This document shows, piece by piece, positions 52,196-60,971 of a stretch of DNA of 64,000 bases. Each line of letters opens with the position of its first letter. The first letter of the stretch is position 1. Source of the DNA: Maribacter sp. MMG018 (GTDB lineage Bacteria; Bacteroidota; Bacteroidia; Flavobacteriales; Flavobacteriaceae); NCBI RefSeq assembly GCF_018100785.1, contig NZ_JAGJEC010000002.1, positions 1,240,001 to 1,304,000 of the forward strand, given 5' to 3'. The notes under the pieces were generated by a model. That model saw only the letters and a list, made by a program, of their open reading frames with translations. It was not told the DNA's origin and made no database searches. The translations under genes were made by a program, and so were the position numbers.

Positions 52196-52990
52196 ATGAA
52201 AAGTATAAAAGATAAAATAATCTGGATCACCGGAGCCTCTTCGGGCATCGGTGAAGAACTATCTTATCAATTAAATGAACAAGGATGCAAATTAATTATA
52301 TCCGCAAGAAGGGAAAAAGAACTGAACAGGGTTAAAAACAATTGCACAACCCCTGAAAGTGTTTCGGTTCTTCCATTAGATCTTGGCAATTTTGAAGAGC
52401 TTGCGAGGATGCCGAAAAAAGCCGTTTCTTTCTATGGTAAAATAGATATTCTTATCAATAATGGGGGGATTAGCCAACGATCTCTCATTGCAGATACCAA
52501 ATTTGAAGTTTACCAACAAATGATGAATATTAATTATCTGGGTACGATAAAGTTAACCATGCAAACATTGCCTTATTTCACAAAGCAAAAAAGCGGTCAT
52601 TTTGTCACGGTTACCAGCCTAATGGGTAAATTTTCGTCGCCTTACCGTTCTGGATACTGTGGCGCCAAACATGCCCTTCACGGCTTCTTTGATTCCCTTA
52701 GAATGGAGCATGAAAAAGACGGTATAGATGTTACCCTTATCTGCCCCGGTTTTATTCAGACCAACATCGCAAAAAATGCCCTTACGGGTGACGGCAGTTT
52801 ACAAAAAAAAGAAGACGATGCAACTAAAAACGGAATAACGGCACACCAATGTGCCAAAGAAATTATAAGAGCTTTTGAAAAGAAAAAATTCGAAGCATAT
52901 ATAGGCGGCAAAGAAAAATACGGCGTTTATTTAAAACGTTTTTTTCCAAAGCTACTTCATAAAACCGTTCTTAAAAGTAGCGTAAGATAA
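52196..52990 (+). CDS. Short-chain dehydrogenase/reductase
   Basis: A 264-residue Rossmann-fold oxidoreductase. The nucleotide motif TGASSGIG lies at residues 12-19, NNGG in ILINNGGISQ, the catalytic Ser in VTSLMGKF, and the Tyr-x-x-x-Lys pair at Y154 and K158 in SGYCGAKHAL. Residues after the TGASSGIG motif (Arg in SARREKEL) suggest NADPH preference. Substrate unknown. Its stop lies two bases from the kinase stop on the other strand, with no room for a terminator. Confidence 0.9.
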   Translation: MKSIKDKIIWITGASSGIGEELSYQLNEQGCKLIISARREKELNRVKNNCTTPESVSVLPLDLGNFEELARMPKKAVSFYGKIDILINNGGISQRSLIADTKFEVYQQMMNINYLGTIKLTMQTLPYFTKQKSGHFVTVTSLMGKFSSPYRSGYCGAKHALHGFFDSLRMEHEKDGIDVTLICPGFIQTNIAKNALTGDGSLQKKEDDATKNGITAHQCAKEIIRAFEKKKFEAYIGGKEKYGVYLKRFFPKLLHKTVLKSSVR

Positions 52991-52992
52991 CC

Positions 52993-54960
52993 TTATTTAA
53001 AATTGAACCAGAAACGCACACCCTCAGTGGTCCTGTCTGTGTTTAATGTGGTCTGCAATTGATTTGCCAATCTATTCATAAGCCTTATACCCATAGAGGA
53101 ATTGGCTCTCTCCTCTGTATCCTCTGGCAGGCCTACACCGTTATCGGTATACTCGAAGAAGCCTTCTTGACCAGCTGTTTTTCTTAAATGAATATAAATT
53201 TTTCCATTCTCCTCATCATGTGGAAATGCGTATTTAAAAGAGTTGGAAACCAATTCATTAAGAATAAGCCCAAAGGGTATTGCCCTATCTATATCCAGCT
53301 CAACACCTTCGGCGTCTATGGTAATATTAATATTATGCCCTCCTTTTTTATAAACAGACTGTACACTATTGATCAAACTTTCTATATACCCCTGCATTTC
53401 TATAACCGACAGATCATCGTTCTGATACAATTTTTGATGGATCAGTGCCATGGCCTTTACCCTACTCTTTCCTTCCTCTAAAGCCACTATAGCAGCTTTA
53501 CTTCTGGTATTTTTTGTTTGCAGACTCAATAAACTTGAAACCATCTGCAAATTATTTTTAACCCTGTGGTGAATCTCTTTTAACAACGAGTCTTTCTCTA
53601 TGAGCGAATTCTCGATAAAATGTTTCTGCTCTGCGATCAAGCGTTGGTTCTTAATACTTTTTAAATATGCATATACCAACCCTGCAAAACCTAACAAGGT
53701 AAATATCAAAGAAATAAACACCAGACTGATCCTTTCATCCATCTCACTGATCTCGTTTCTAGATTTTTCAAGATCGGCTTTCTGTTCTTCCATCATTTTA
53801 CGGGAATATTCCAAATCTTGGCTTAGAACGGACTCTAGTTGTTGACTTTTAATATTGGTTGCGTTTACATCGAGGGAATCTCGAATTCTATTATTACGTT
53901 TTAAGTACATAATAGCACTCTTGTAATCTCCGGTACGATCATAATAAGCGGCGTATAATCTGTTTTTCTTCAATACATTCTCTATTCGTATTGGTGTAAG
54001 GTCATCGCTTAAATAATCTGTTGCCTTATCAAAGTCGTTAAGCTGCAGGTAACACTCAGCTATTTCCAAAGTATTCTCTACTAGATCCGTAGAAAATTTT
54101 CCCGAGTTATATTTTTTTATTGTTTCAATGCTTTCCTCCAGGTAAGGAACAGCTTCCTCATATTCTTTCAACTGAACATGGCATTTACCAATATTACCCA
54201 ATACCACCCCTTTTAGATAGTTGGCTTCGACGATCTCATTTTTGGTCTTTACCTTGATAACATCGCTAAAATAAACATCTATCAGTGCCTTTGCCTTGTT
54301 AAAATAACTTAAGGCCGTAGGTGTAGATTTATCGAGTCTTAAATAATTACCTATGTTGTTGTTATATATAGCCTGCCCCAAGAAATCACCTTCTTCGATA
54401 TTCTTTTTTTCTTCGGTCATATAATCCGTCATCGCCTTTCTGTGCTGACCAAGGCTAGAATAAATATCATAAAAGGAAATATTGTTTGTTATGCCTATTT
54501 CACGTTTGTATCTTCTAACTTCAATTTGTTTGTCGTACAACTCAAGTTTAGCATAATTGGAATCCATTAAGTCAAGCACCAAAGTCTTGACCTTCATTTT
54601 AAAATCATCTATTCTATCATACAGTTCTTTGGCTATGGCCAAACTTTTTTCATAGTCCCCTAGATCATAATAAATTTGGGACTGCATTAACTGATAGTCT
54701 ATAATGGACGTGGAGTCATTCTCTTTCTCTGCCGTATTTAGATAAATATTGACCGAATCCAACCAATCGTATGCAGGATTCAAAGTATATCGATTGCTAT
54801 TTCCAAAGAAAAATTCGGAACGGGTTTTGGAGTCGGGTAAATTTTGAAATTCCTGAAAATGATTTTCGAGTAAGGAATCAACTTCCTGCCCCTGTATCTT
54901 CATAGAAGATATAAGGAAACAAATCACCCCCAAAACTATTAACCCTAAGTGCTTTTTCAT
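52993..54960 (-). CDS. TPR sensor histidine kinase (HisKA_2 type)
   Basis: A 655-residue membrane sensor. A signal-peptide-like start (KHLGLIVLGVICFLISSMKI) leads to an extracytoplasmic TPR array (about residues 45-350), a coiled coil, one membrane helix (VFISLIFTLLGFAGLVYAYL, about 409-428), a HisKA_2 dimerisation domain with the His pair 464-465 in LLKEIHHRVKNNLQMVSSLL, and an ATPase domain (ILNELVSNSFKYAF, YTDNGVGLPEDTEE). The partner is presumably the LytTR regulator gene upstream on the same strand. The promoter-like region between them holds repeated motifs. Confidence 0.93.
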   Translation of the reverse strand: MKKHLGLIVLGVICFLISSMKIQGQEVDSLLENHFQEFQNLPDSKTRSEFFFGNSNRYTLNPAYDWLDSVNIYLNTAEKENDSTSIIDYQLMQSQIYYDLGDYEKSLAIAKELYDRIDDFKMKVKTLVLDLMDSNYAKLELYDKQIEVRRYKREIGITNNISFYDIYSSLGQHRKAMTDYMTEEKKNIEEGDFLGQAIYNNNIGNYLRLDKSTPTALSYFNKAKALIDVYFSDVIKVKTKNEIVEANYLKGVVLGNIGKCHVQLKEYEEAVPYLEESIETIKKYNSGKFSTDLVENTLEIAECYLQLNDFDKATDYLSDDLTPIRIENVLKKNRLYAAYYDRTGDYKSAIMYLKRNNRIRDSLDVNATNIKSQQLESVLSQDLEYSRKMMEEQKADLEKSRNEISEMDERISLVFISLIFTLLGFAGLVYAYLKSIKNQRLIAEQKHFIENSLIEKDSLLKEIHHRVKNNLQMVSSLLSLQTKNTRSKAAIVALEEGKSRVKAMALIHQKLYQNDDLSVIEMQGYIESLINSVQSVYKKGGHNINITIDAEGVELDIDRAIPFGLILNELVSNSFKYAFPHDEENGKIYIHLRKTAGQEGFFEYTDNGVGLPEDTEERANSSMGIRLMNRLANQLQTTLNTDRTTEGVRFWFNFK

Positions 54961-54979
54961 ATCATAACAAACACAGTAA

Positions 54980-54987
54980 CAAACTTA
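54980..54987 (-). promoter_or_regulatory. Kinase gene promoter -7 element
   Basis: TAAGTTTG on the minus strand is an exact TAnnTTTG match, 19 bases before the kinase ATG. The first 11-base repeat (55014-55024) lies 26 bases further upstream, close to the position of a -33 element. Confidence 0.55.
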
Positions 54988-55013
54988 ATCGTTATACTTG
55001 GCTTAGTTAAATT

Positions 55014-55024
55014 TTTGTTGTGAA
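55014..55024 (+). repeat. 11-base repeat, copy A (TTTGTTGTGAA)
   Basis: Identical to copy C. Similarity extends downstream over about 26 bases (TTGTTGTGAA, then GCA and GCAACA) with one gap. It lies next to the predicted kinase promoter -7 element. Confidence 0.6.
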
Positions 55025-55233
55025 CTGCATCAGCAACATTGCCTATAACAAATAAAATTGCGCGTAAGCTTTAAAATTGCATTCTTAAATACACGTGACC
55101 ATCAAAATTATAACATGAAGCAGTATAGTATTAAAACTATTTGGCTAATGAATACCCCACAAACATGAGTTTATTTGGCAACCCTATGTTACATTACAGC
55201 AAAAATATTGCTTCGTATTTCTAATCAAAGCAA

Positions 55234-55244
55234 TTTGTTGTGTA
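55234..55244 (+). repeat. 11-base repeat, copy B (TTTGTTGTGTA)
   Basis: Differs from A and C at one position. It lies 21 bases (two helical turns) before copy C. Confidence 0.6.
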
Positions 55245-55254
55245 ACCACTCTTT

Positions 55255-55265
55255 TTTGTTGTGAA
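55255..55265 (+). repeat. 11-base repeat, copy C (TTTGTTGTGAA)
   Basis: Identical to copy A; paired in direct orientation with copy B at 21 bases centre to centre, the geometry used by LytTR regulators. Confidence 0.6.
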
Positions 55266-55360
55266 GTGCAATGCAACAGAAAAAATACCCTTTTTATCGA
55301 TTTTTTCGTGCATTTCGTCGATATTTCTGTCTTGTCGGAAATTCCCGACAAAACGAGGTA

Positions 55361-56119
55361 TCATGAATTCATTGCAGAAATAATAAACTCCTTAAAGTCT
55401 TTGGATATCGGAATCAAAGTATCGTTGATCATGATATCCTTAGAGTTAATGGCGTCTATATGATCTACATTAACAATGTAAGACTTATGTGCCCTGTAGA
55501 ACTTGTTCTTTGGAAGTTTTTCCAAATAATCTTTTAAGGGAGACCTTACCAAGAATTTCTTATCAACGGTATTTACCTCTAAATAAACGTTATCGGCTTT
55601 TATAAATTGAATATCACCAAACTGGATTCGGTAATACAAATGTTGTTTTTTAACAAAAATAGAATCTTTAAGAATAGAGTTGGACATAGGTCCGTCTTCG
55701 TTTACATCTCCATTGTTTGCCGATCCACCTGATTGTTTACCGTAGATAAAATTCGACAATGCAATCTCTATAGACGTGTACAGGTCTTGCTGTTCAAATG
55801 GTTTTACCAAATAGCCATTCGGTTTTACGGTTTTGGCATTTTCAACGGTAGCCCTATCGGAGTTCGAGGTCACAAAAATAAACGGGATGTCGTAGTTGTC
55901 CCTTATATGCTTTCCTAAATCAATTCCCGTTTTATCGGATGCCAATATAATATCTATCAACACAAGATCTACTTGCTGATTTTTTAGCACCTCAACGGCC
56001 TGTTCGTATACAATTACATTATCTACAATCTCATAACCAATCTCCTCTAACATGGATTGCATGTCATCGGCTATGATCACATTATCCTCAACAATAAGTA
56101 TTTTAATAGGTTGTTCCAA
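55361..56119 (-). CDS. LytTR-family response regulator
   Basis: A 252-residue two-domain regulator. The receiver (about 1-120) has the acidic pocket Glu11-Asp12, the phosphoacceptor Asp56 in LVLIDIILASD, the switch Thr in FIFVTSNSD and the Lys in GYLVKPFEQ. The LytTR DNA-binding domain (about 150-252) shows IQFIKADNVYLEVNTVDKK, RAHKSYIVNVDHIDAINSKD. No ATG precedes the receiver in frame before a stop, so the start is TTG (56117-56119), which may limit expression. It lies 34 bases downstream of menA on the same strand and upstream of the kinase gene. Confidence 0.93.
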   Translation of the reverse strand: MEQPIKILIVEDNVIIADDMQSMLEEIGYEIVDNVIVYEQAVEVLKNQQVDLVLIDIILASDKTGIDLGKHIRDNYDIPFIFVTSNSDRATVENAKTVKPNGYLVKPFEQQDLYTSIEIALSNFIYGKQSGGSANNGDVNEDGPMSNSILKDSIFVKKQHLYYRIQFGDIQFIKADNVYLEVNTVDKKFLVRSPLKDYLEKLPKNKFYRAHKSYIVNVDHIDAINSKDIMINDTLIPISKDFKEFIISAMNS

Positions 56120-56153
56120 AATAGTTAGCGGTTTAGTGGTTTAACGTCCAAAA

Positions 56154-57062
56154 CTACAAAAAATTGTGATAACTAAAATAAAAGAGCAACGCCATAAAAA
56201 AGGTGCTTAATGCCAACTTTTTTAGTTCTGGATCCAGTAAAACCGGATCGTTTGTTCTTTTTACTTTTAGCAAATGTATAAAAACGGGTATAAAAGCGAT
56301 TAAGCAAATAAAATTTTTCCAATTATCGTAGGTAAACGCAATGTACCCAAACATACAAATAAATGAGGATACCAAAATTACGTAATGATATTTCTTTCCT
56401 TTCTCAAAGCCCATTTTAACAACAAGGGTATTTTTACCCGACTGCTTATCCGATATATGATCTCTAAGATTGTTAAGGTTCAAAACCCCAACACTAAGCA
56501 GCCCTACACTAACCGCCGGTAATATAGAACCTATAGGAACTTCTTTTATAAAAAGAAACATACTTCCCAATACACTGACCAGGCCAAAAAACACAAATAC
56601 GAATATATCTCCCAAACCATTATACCCATAAGCAGATTCACCCACAGTATATTTTATGGCGGCCCATATACTTAATCCCCCAAGAACTAAAAACAAGATG
56701 GCCCAAGGCAACTCATTATTATCGAATGAAAAATAAAGTAAGGCAAACACCAGTAACAGGTCTACCAATACATTAATGATTATACCTTTTTTTAAGGATT
56801 TACGGGAAAGAAGACCACTCTGCAAGGCTCTTTTAGGTCCAACTCTATTCTCATTATCGGTGCCCTTAACACCATCTCCATAATCATTGGCAAAGTTAGA
56901 GGTAATTTGAAATGCAACGGTCGTAAGAATTGCCAGCAAAAACACGGTATTGTTTATAGCACCGTAATACCCTGCCAATGCGGCCCCAACAATTATGCCC
57001 GATACGGATAAAGGTAATGTTCTGAGTCTGGCAGCGCTAACCCAAGCCTTTAATTTTAACAC
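56154..57062 (-). CDS. menA: 1,4-Dihydroxy-2-naphthoate polyprenyltransferase
   Basis: A 302-residue UbiA-superfamily membrane enzyme attaching the isoprenoid tail to DHNA. The first Asp-rich motif is FANDYGDGVKGTDNEN, with GPKRALQSGLLS behind it; the second is around LRDHISDKQSGKNTLVVKMG. Eight or nine membrane helices are visible. No in-frame ATG precedes the GTG at 57060-57062, so translation probably starts there, two bases after the stop of the SPOR-like gene, implying coupling. Confidence 0.93.
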   Translation of the reverse strand: MLKLKAWVSAARLRTLPLSVSGIIVGAALAGYYGAINNTVFLLAILTTVAFQITSNFANDYGDGVKGTDNENRVGPKRALQSGLLSRKSLKKGIIINVLVDLLLVFALLYFSFDNNELPWAILFLVLGGLSIWAAIKYTVGESAYGYNGLGDIFVFVFFGLVSVLGSMFLFIKEVPIGSILPAVSVGLLSVGVLNLNNLRDHISDKQSGKNTLVVKMGFEKGKKYHYVILVSSFICMFGYIAFTYDNWKNFICLIAFIPVFIHLLKVKRTNDPVLLDPELKKLALSTFFMALLFYFSYHNFL

Positions 57063-57064
57063 TA

Positions 57065-57667
57065 TTAATAAGGGTCTTCTATTTGAATTCTTTTTCCTCC
57101 TTTATAAGAAGCCACAAACGCATCTTCAAAACCAATTTGAACCAATTGCTTTCTAAAAGACTGAGCTTCTTCTAAAGTTTCAAAATTACCCAAGGAATAA
57201 GAATAAAAAGGATTTGTCTTTACAAACAAGGTATTGGTAAGTGCTTCAGAAGCAAGAGTTACATTGTTATCCACAAAAGATTTGACTTGTACGGAATAGA
57301 TTTTTTCTTTTTCCAAAAATTCTTTGGCCAAGTAAAATTCCTTTACCAAACTTAATTCTTCGTTCTGGGCCTTAAGATTATTTATTCTGGATTTAATGGC
57401 GTCTAAACTATCAATTGAAACCAACAAGGTATTATTCTGCTTATCGTAAGAGTTAGAGCTGCTCAAACCCGCCGTAAAAGAGGTTAAAGCCAACCCCCCA
57501 ATTAAGAAAAAAGCAGTAATACCGGCAAAAATATTTCTTTGCAACTTACTTTTTTTCAGCTCTTTGTTCTTAAACTTGATCTGATCAAGAAGACGTTCGT
57601 TAATAATTTGAGCTTTATCTATGTCTTTATGCAACTCTAGTAAATCACTTTCTTCAATAAAGGGCAT
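57065..57667 (-). CDS. Single-pass membrane protein with SPOR-like C-terminus
   Basis: A 200-residue protein: a cytoplasmic coiled coil (about 1-43), one membrane helix (IFAGITAFFLIGGLALTSFT, about 46-65), a periplasmic coiled coil and a C-terminal SPOR-like beta-alpha domain (about 122-200, IYSVQVKSFVDNNVTL, YSYSLGNFETLEEAQSFRKQ). SPOR domains bind denuded peptidoglycan at division septa. The link to menaquinone genes is positional only. Two bases separate it from menA. Confidence 0.78.
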   Translation of the reverse strand: MPFIEESDLLELHKDIDKAQIINERLLDQIKFKNKELKKSKLQRNIFAGITAFFLIGGLALTSFTAGLSSSNSYDKQNNTLLVSIDSLDAIKSRINNLKAQNEELSLVKEFYLAKEFLEKEKIYSVQVKSFVDNNVTLASEALTNTLFVKTNPFYSYSLGNFETLEEAQSFRKQLVQIGFEDAFVASYKGGKRIQIEDPY

Positions 57668-57850
57668 ATAAAATATATTTTAGGCAATACTGTATGTTAA
57701 AGATAATTTAAAAAGGGGTTATAATTGTTATAACTACCCTTATTGTACACAAAAATAGGATTAACGACAAACATAACAAATAATATAGATCCTATTTGTT
57801 CAATAAAAATTTGAAAATCAAATATTTAAGAATTTTCTGACATTCAAAAT

Positions 57851-58687
57851 TTATTCGTCGATCAGACTGACCCCATCATCTTCCAACTTAATTTTTCTTT
57901 CTTTGTATAGGGTACCAAGTCCTTTCTTAAAAGTTTTTTTACTCATCTGAAGCATATCCCTTATTTCATCGGGATCGGATTTATCGTGCAATGCCAAAAA
58001 CCCCCCATTTTCTTTGATCACACTATAAATTTTGTTCGCTGCCGGTTCTAAGACCCTGCTTCCTAAAGGCTGTAGAGAAATATCTATTTTATTATCCTTT
58101 CTTATTTTCTTTACACAACCGGGAATAACGTCCCCTATATTTATCGTCTTGAACACTTCGTTAAAATAGACCAGTCCCTTATGTTTTTCGTTTACGATAA
58201 CTTCCCATCCTAAATCTGTTTGCCTTGTCACCACCAGATCCACTTCGTCCCATTCTTTTATTTGAAGGTTCTCGTTACTCAAAAACTTATCCAATTTATT
58301 GGAGGCTACCAATCTTCCCGACTTTTGATCAAGGTAACAGTGCACCACGTACCATTGGCCTTGCTTCATTTTATTGCGCTGCTCCCTAAAAGGAACCAAA
58401 AGGTGCTTCTCAAGGCCCCAATCCATAAACGCTCCATATTCATTTACTTCCGCCACTTGTAAAAGACGAAATTCACCTATCATAATATCTGGATCAATAG
58501 TGGTGGCTATTGGTCTTTCATCGTAATCCAAATAACAGAACACCTCTATTTTCTCCCCTATTTCATAGGTTGTAGGCACGTACTTGTTTGGCAATAAAAT
58601 ATCATTGCCTTCTTCGTCTCCTAAAAAAAGACCTACGCTGGTATCTCTTAGTATGGTTAAATTATTTTTTTTTCCTATCTCTATCAT
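57851..58687 (-). CDS. CvfB-like S1 RNA-binding protein
   Basis: A 278-residue cytoplasmic protein with three S1-like OB domains (about 1-65, 68-135, 150-210) and a C-terminal winged helix (about 215-278; MLQMSKKTFKKGLGTLYKER). This is the CvfB/YitL family layout. In staphylococci CvfB affects virulence genes and RNA decay; the role here is unknown. A near-perfect promoter places the transcript start at or within a base or two of the ATG, so the mRNA is probably leaderless. Confidence 0.9.
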   Translation of the reverse strand: MIEIGKKNNLTILRDTSVGLFLGDEEGNDILLPNKYVPTTYEIGEKIEVFCYLDYDERPIATTIDPDIMIGEFRLLQVAEVNEYGAFMDWGLEKHLLVPFREQRNKMKQGQWYVVHCYLDQKSGRLVASNKLDKFLSNENLQIKEWDEVDLVVTRQTDLGWEVIVNEKHKGLVYFNEVFKTINIGDVIPGCVKKIRKDNKIDISLQPLGSRVLEPAANKIYSVIKENGGFLALHDKSDPDEIRDMLQMSKKTFKKGLGTLYKERKIKLEDDGVSLIDE

Positions 58688-58691
58688 GCTA

Positions 58692-58721
58692 CAAAATTAC
58701 ATTATTATAACGGGAGTGCAA
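58692..58721 (-). promoter_or_regulatory. Promoter of the CvfB-like gene
   Basis: On the minus strand TTG (58719-58721), a 19-base spacer and TAATTTTG (58692-58699), ending four bases before the ATG. Confidence 0.75.
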
Positions 58722-58738
58722 TTCTTATAAATTCAAAT

Positions 58739-58765
58739 AAAAAAAGCCGCTTCAAAAGAAGCGGC
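58739..58765 (-). terminator. Terminator of the DUF2853 gene
   Basis: Arms GCCGCTTC and GAAGCGGC with an AAAA loop, followed on the minus strand by a T run. Confidence 0.85.
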
Positions 58766-58791
58766 CGATAAAAACTTTTAGAATATCCCTC

Positions 58792-59130
58792 TTAATAGAT
58801 GGAAGCTTTGTTGAAATGCTTGCACAACATATAGTAAACTACCGCTCTGTGCTTGTTCTTGTTAGAAGAACCATATTTATCCATAACGCTTTTTATAGCA
58901 TCCATTAATTCAGGACCATCTTTAAGGCCTAATTTTTTAATAAGATAATTGTTCTTAACAGTTTCCAACTCTTTTTCATCTCCTCCGGACACTTTAGAAG
59001 CGTCAAGGTTATATATAGAAGGGCCTAAACCTATTGTTACCTTTGTTAGCAAATCCATATCTGCGCTTTCACCAAACTTGTCTTTGATATCCGCTGCATA
59101 TTTCTCGATTAAATCATCTCTTTTACTCAT
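58792..59130 (-). CDS. DUF2853 family protein
   Basis: A 112-residue helical protein: SKRDDLIEKYAADIKDKFGE at the start, then GLGPSIYNLDASKVSGGDEK and NYLIKKLGLKDGPELMDAIK. These match DUF2853, a small family of unknown role in Bacteroidota and others. No export signal. It lies between menD and the CvfB-like gene, ending in its own terminator. Confidence 0.85.
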   Translation of the reverse strand: MSKRDDLIEKYAADIKDKFGESADMDLLTKVTIGLGPSIYNLDASKVSGGDEKELETVKNNYLIKKLGLKDGPELMDAIKSVMDKYGSSNKNKHRAVVYYMLCKHFNKASIY

Positions 59131-59170
59131 AATTATTAGTGTCTTTTTAAATAAATAGTTAATATGTCAT

Positions 59171-60922
59171 CTAAGATATGAAATGAAAATAATCCGTCAA
59201 AATTTTATTGTTTATAAGTCGCGGTGTTTGTATCTCTAAAAGTTTTGGCCTGGTCGAGGCTTTATAAAAAACCGACAGTTCTTTTAATAGCGAATCCTCA
59301 TCGGACGACACCGAGTATGCTATATTGTACATATCGCAGAGCGATGATGCATTAAGATCATGTTTGGTCTCAAAAAACCGCTCAAAATTGTCGGTATCCT
59401 CTTTACCGGGCAAGATTCTAAAAATACCTCCACCATTATTATTGATCAAGATTATCCTAAAATCATTTCTTATATAGTTGTTCCACAAGGCATTGCTATC
59501 ATAGAAAAAACTAAGATCCCCAGTAATTAACAAGGTAGGACTTTGTTGATGTACCGCAGCACCGATAGCCGTAGATGTACTACCATCTATACCACTTGTA
59601 CCCCTATTGCAAAAAACTTTTAGTGAAGGATCGAGGTCAAAGAGCTGTGTATATCTAATGGTTGAACTATTCGCCAAATGCAATTGGTAATTTGTCGGTA
59701 TTTTTTTTAGGATACGATCAAAAACCAAAAAATCGGAAAATGGAATTTTATTTAAATACGATTTCCTTTTCGCTTCATAGTTCTTTTTCACCTTGTCCCA
59801 AAAGGAGAAATAATCTGAATTCGTTGCCTTACCATCTGGGTATAACAAGGGTAAAAAAGTATTCGGAGGTACATTGAAATGCTTTTCCAAACAAAAAAAG
59901 GTATTATTGGCCCTTGTATTTCCAACATGCCAATGATGTTCTGGAGCGTAATCCCTTAGAAAGGCCTTTATCTTTTTAGATACGATCAAGCCTCCCATCG
60001 TCACTAAAATATCTGGTTGCAAGTTTTTAAAGTATGCTTCCCTATCCTTTTTTAGTTCAATAGGAGCCAAAATAGAATCTATACTATTAAAAAAGTTAGG
60101 ATGGTGAAGATTGGAGGTCGTTTCTGTAAATACCAGAACAGATGGATCGTTGGCCAGTTTTTTCAGCATTTCCGATTCGATCATATTGGGAGCTTTGCCC
60201 CCTACAAGCACCATTTTCTTCTTAGCTTGTTGCCATTGTTTTAAAAGGTCTTTCGATATCACCTTCTCTACTTTTGCTTTCTGCACCGGCTCTATATGCG
60301 GAATCAAACCTGTACCTTCCTGCACATTGTACAATGGTTCTTCTAACGGAACATTGATATGGACCGGAAGTTTTTTTTGTATGGCACTGTTAATTACCCT
60401 GTTCAGTTGCTTATCGTTATAGGCCTGTACTTCTTGTTGCAAGGTGTCTAGGTCTTTATACCGAAGCAACGCTGGATCATACTTGTTTATAGTACTTGTA
60501 GCGTGGCTTACATCTTGTTTTAAATTGGCAGCGTCACCTATATGATTTTTAAAAACATCATCTTGTCGGATGGTCTGGCCATCACCAATGTCTATTTTAT
60601 ACGATGGCCTATCTGCAGATATAACCACCAAGGGGACTTCACTATAATAAGCTTCCGCTACGGCAGGGTAATAATTTAACAGTGCACTGCCCGAGGTACA
60701 AACTACCGCCACTGGCTCCTTTAACTGTCTGGCCATACCCAAGGCAAAAAAAGCGGCACAACGCTCATCTACGATACTAAAACAATTGAAATATGGGTGC
60801 TCGGTAAAAGATATGGTCAAGGGAGCGTTCCTAGATCCAGGAGAAATAACAATGTTGCTTAATCCTTTGGCCTTACAATGCTCTATTAGACTCTGAGCTG
60901 TGGGTATTGTTGAGTATTTCAT
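59171..60922 (-). CDS. menD: SEPHCHC synthase (thiamine-diphosphate enzyme)
   Basis: A 583-residue ThDP-dependent enzyme joining isochorismate and 2-oxoglutarate with loss of CO2. The PYR domain starts TAQSLIEHCKAKGLSNIVIS, with SPGSRNAPLT for substrate binding; the PP domain carries the ThDP motif from GDLSFFYDSNALWNN to INNNGGGIFRI. The frame is open to a TTG at 60931, but that lies inside the TATTTTTG element, so the ATG at 60922 is used. It follows menF by 49 bases with its own promoter. Confidence 0.95.
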   Translation of the reverse strand: MKYSTIPTAQSLIEHCKAKGLSNIVISPGSRNAPLTISFTEHPYFNCFSIVDERCAAFFALGMARQLKEPVAVVCTSGSALLNYYPAVAEAYYSEVPLVVISADRPSYKIDIGDGQTIRQDDVFKNHIGDAANLKQDVSHATSTINKYDPALLRYKDLDTLQQEVQAYNDKQLNRVINSAIQKKLPVHINVPLEEPLYNVQEGTGLIPHIEPVQKAKVEKVISKDLLKQWQQAKKKMVLVGGKAPNMIESEMLKKLANDPSVLVFTETTSNLHHPNFFNSIDSILAPIELKKDREAYFKNLQPDILVTMGGLIVSKKIKAFLRDYAPEHHWHVGNTRANNTFFCLEKHFNVPPNTFLPLLYPDGKATNSDYFSFWDKVKKNYEAKRKSYLNKIPFSDFLVFDRILKKIPTNYQLHLANSSTIRYTQLFDLDPSLKVFCNRGTSGIDGSTSTAIGAAVHQQSPTLLITGDLSFFYDSNALWNNYIRNDFRIILINNNGGGIFRILPGKEDTDNFERFFETKHDLNASSLCDMYNIAYSVSSDEDSLLKELSVFYKASTRPKLLEIQTPRLINNKILTDYFHFIS

Positions 60923-60928
60923 TGTATA

Positions 60929-60960
60929 CAAAAATACGACCTATGAACCTCTTTACCCAA
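60929..60960 (-). promoter_or_regulatory. Promoter of menD
   Basis: On the minus strand TTG (60958-60960), a 21-base spacer and TATTTTTG (60929-60936), ending six bases before the menD ATG; the transcript has almost no leader. Confidence 0.7.
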
Positions 60961-60971
60961 AAGAGGAAGTA

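Larger units (their letters stand above)
54988..55360. other. Regulator-kinase intergenic region with repeats and hairpins
   Basis: About 370 bases without a coding frame. Besides the three 11-base repeats it contains inverted repeats: ATTGCTT/AAGCAAT (55207-55234), TATCGA/TCGATA (55295-55323) and TTGTCGG/CCGACAA (55332-55351, just past the regulator stop, without a T run). A GTTG...CAAC pair flanks repeats 1 and 3. Likely a regulatory region or a short RNA source; neither is proven. Confidence 0.5.
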
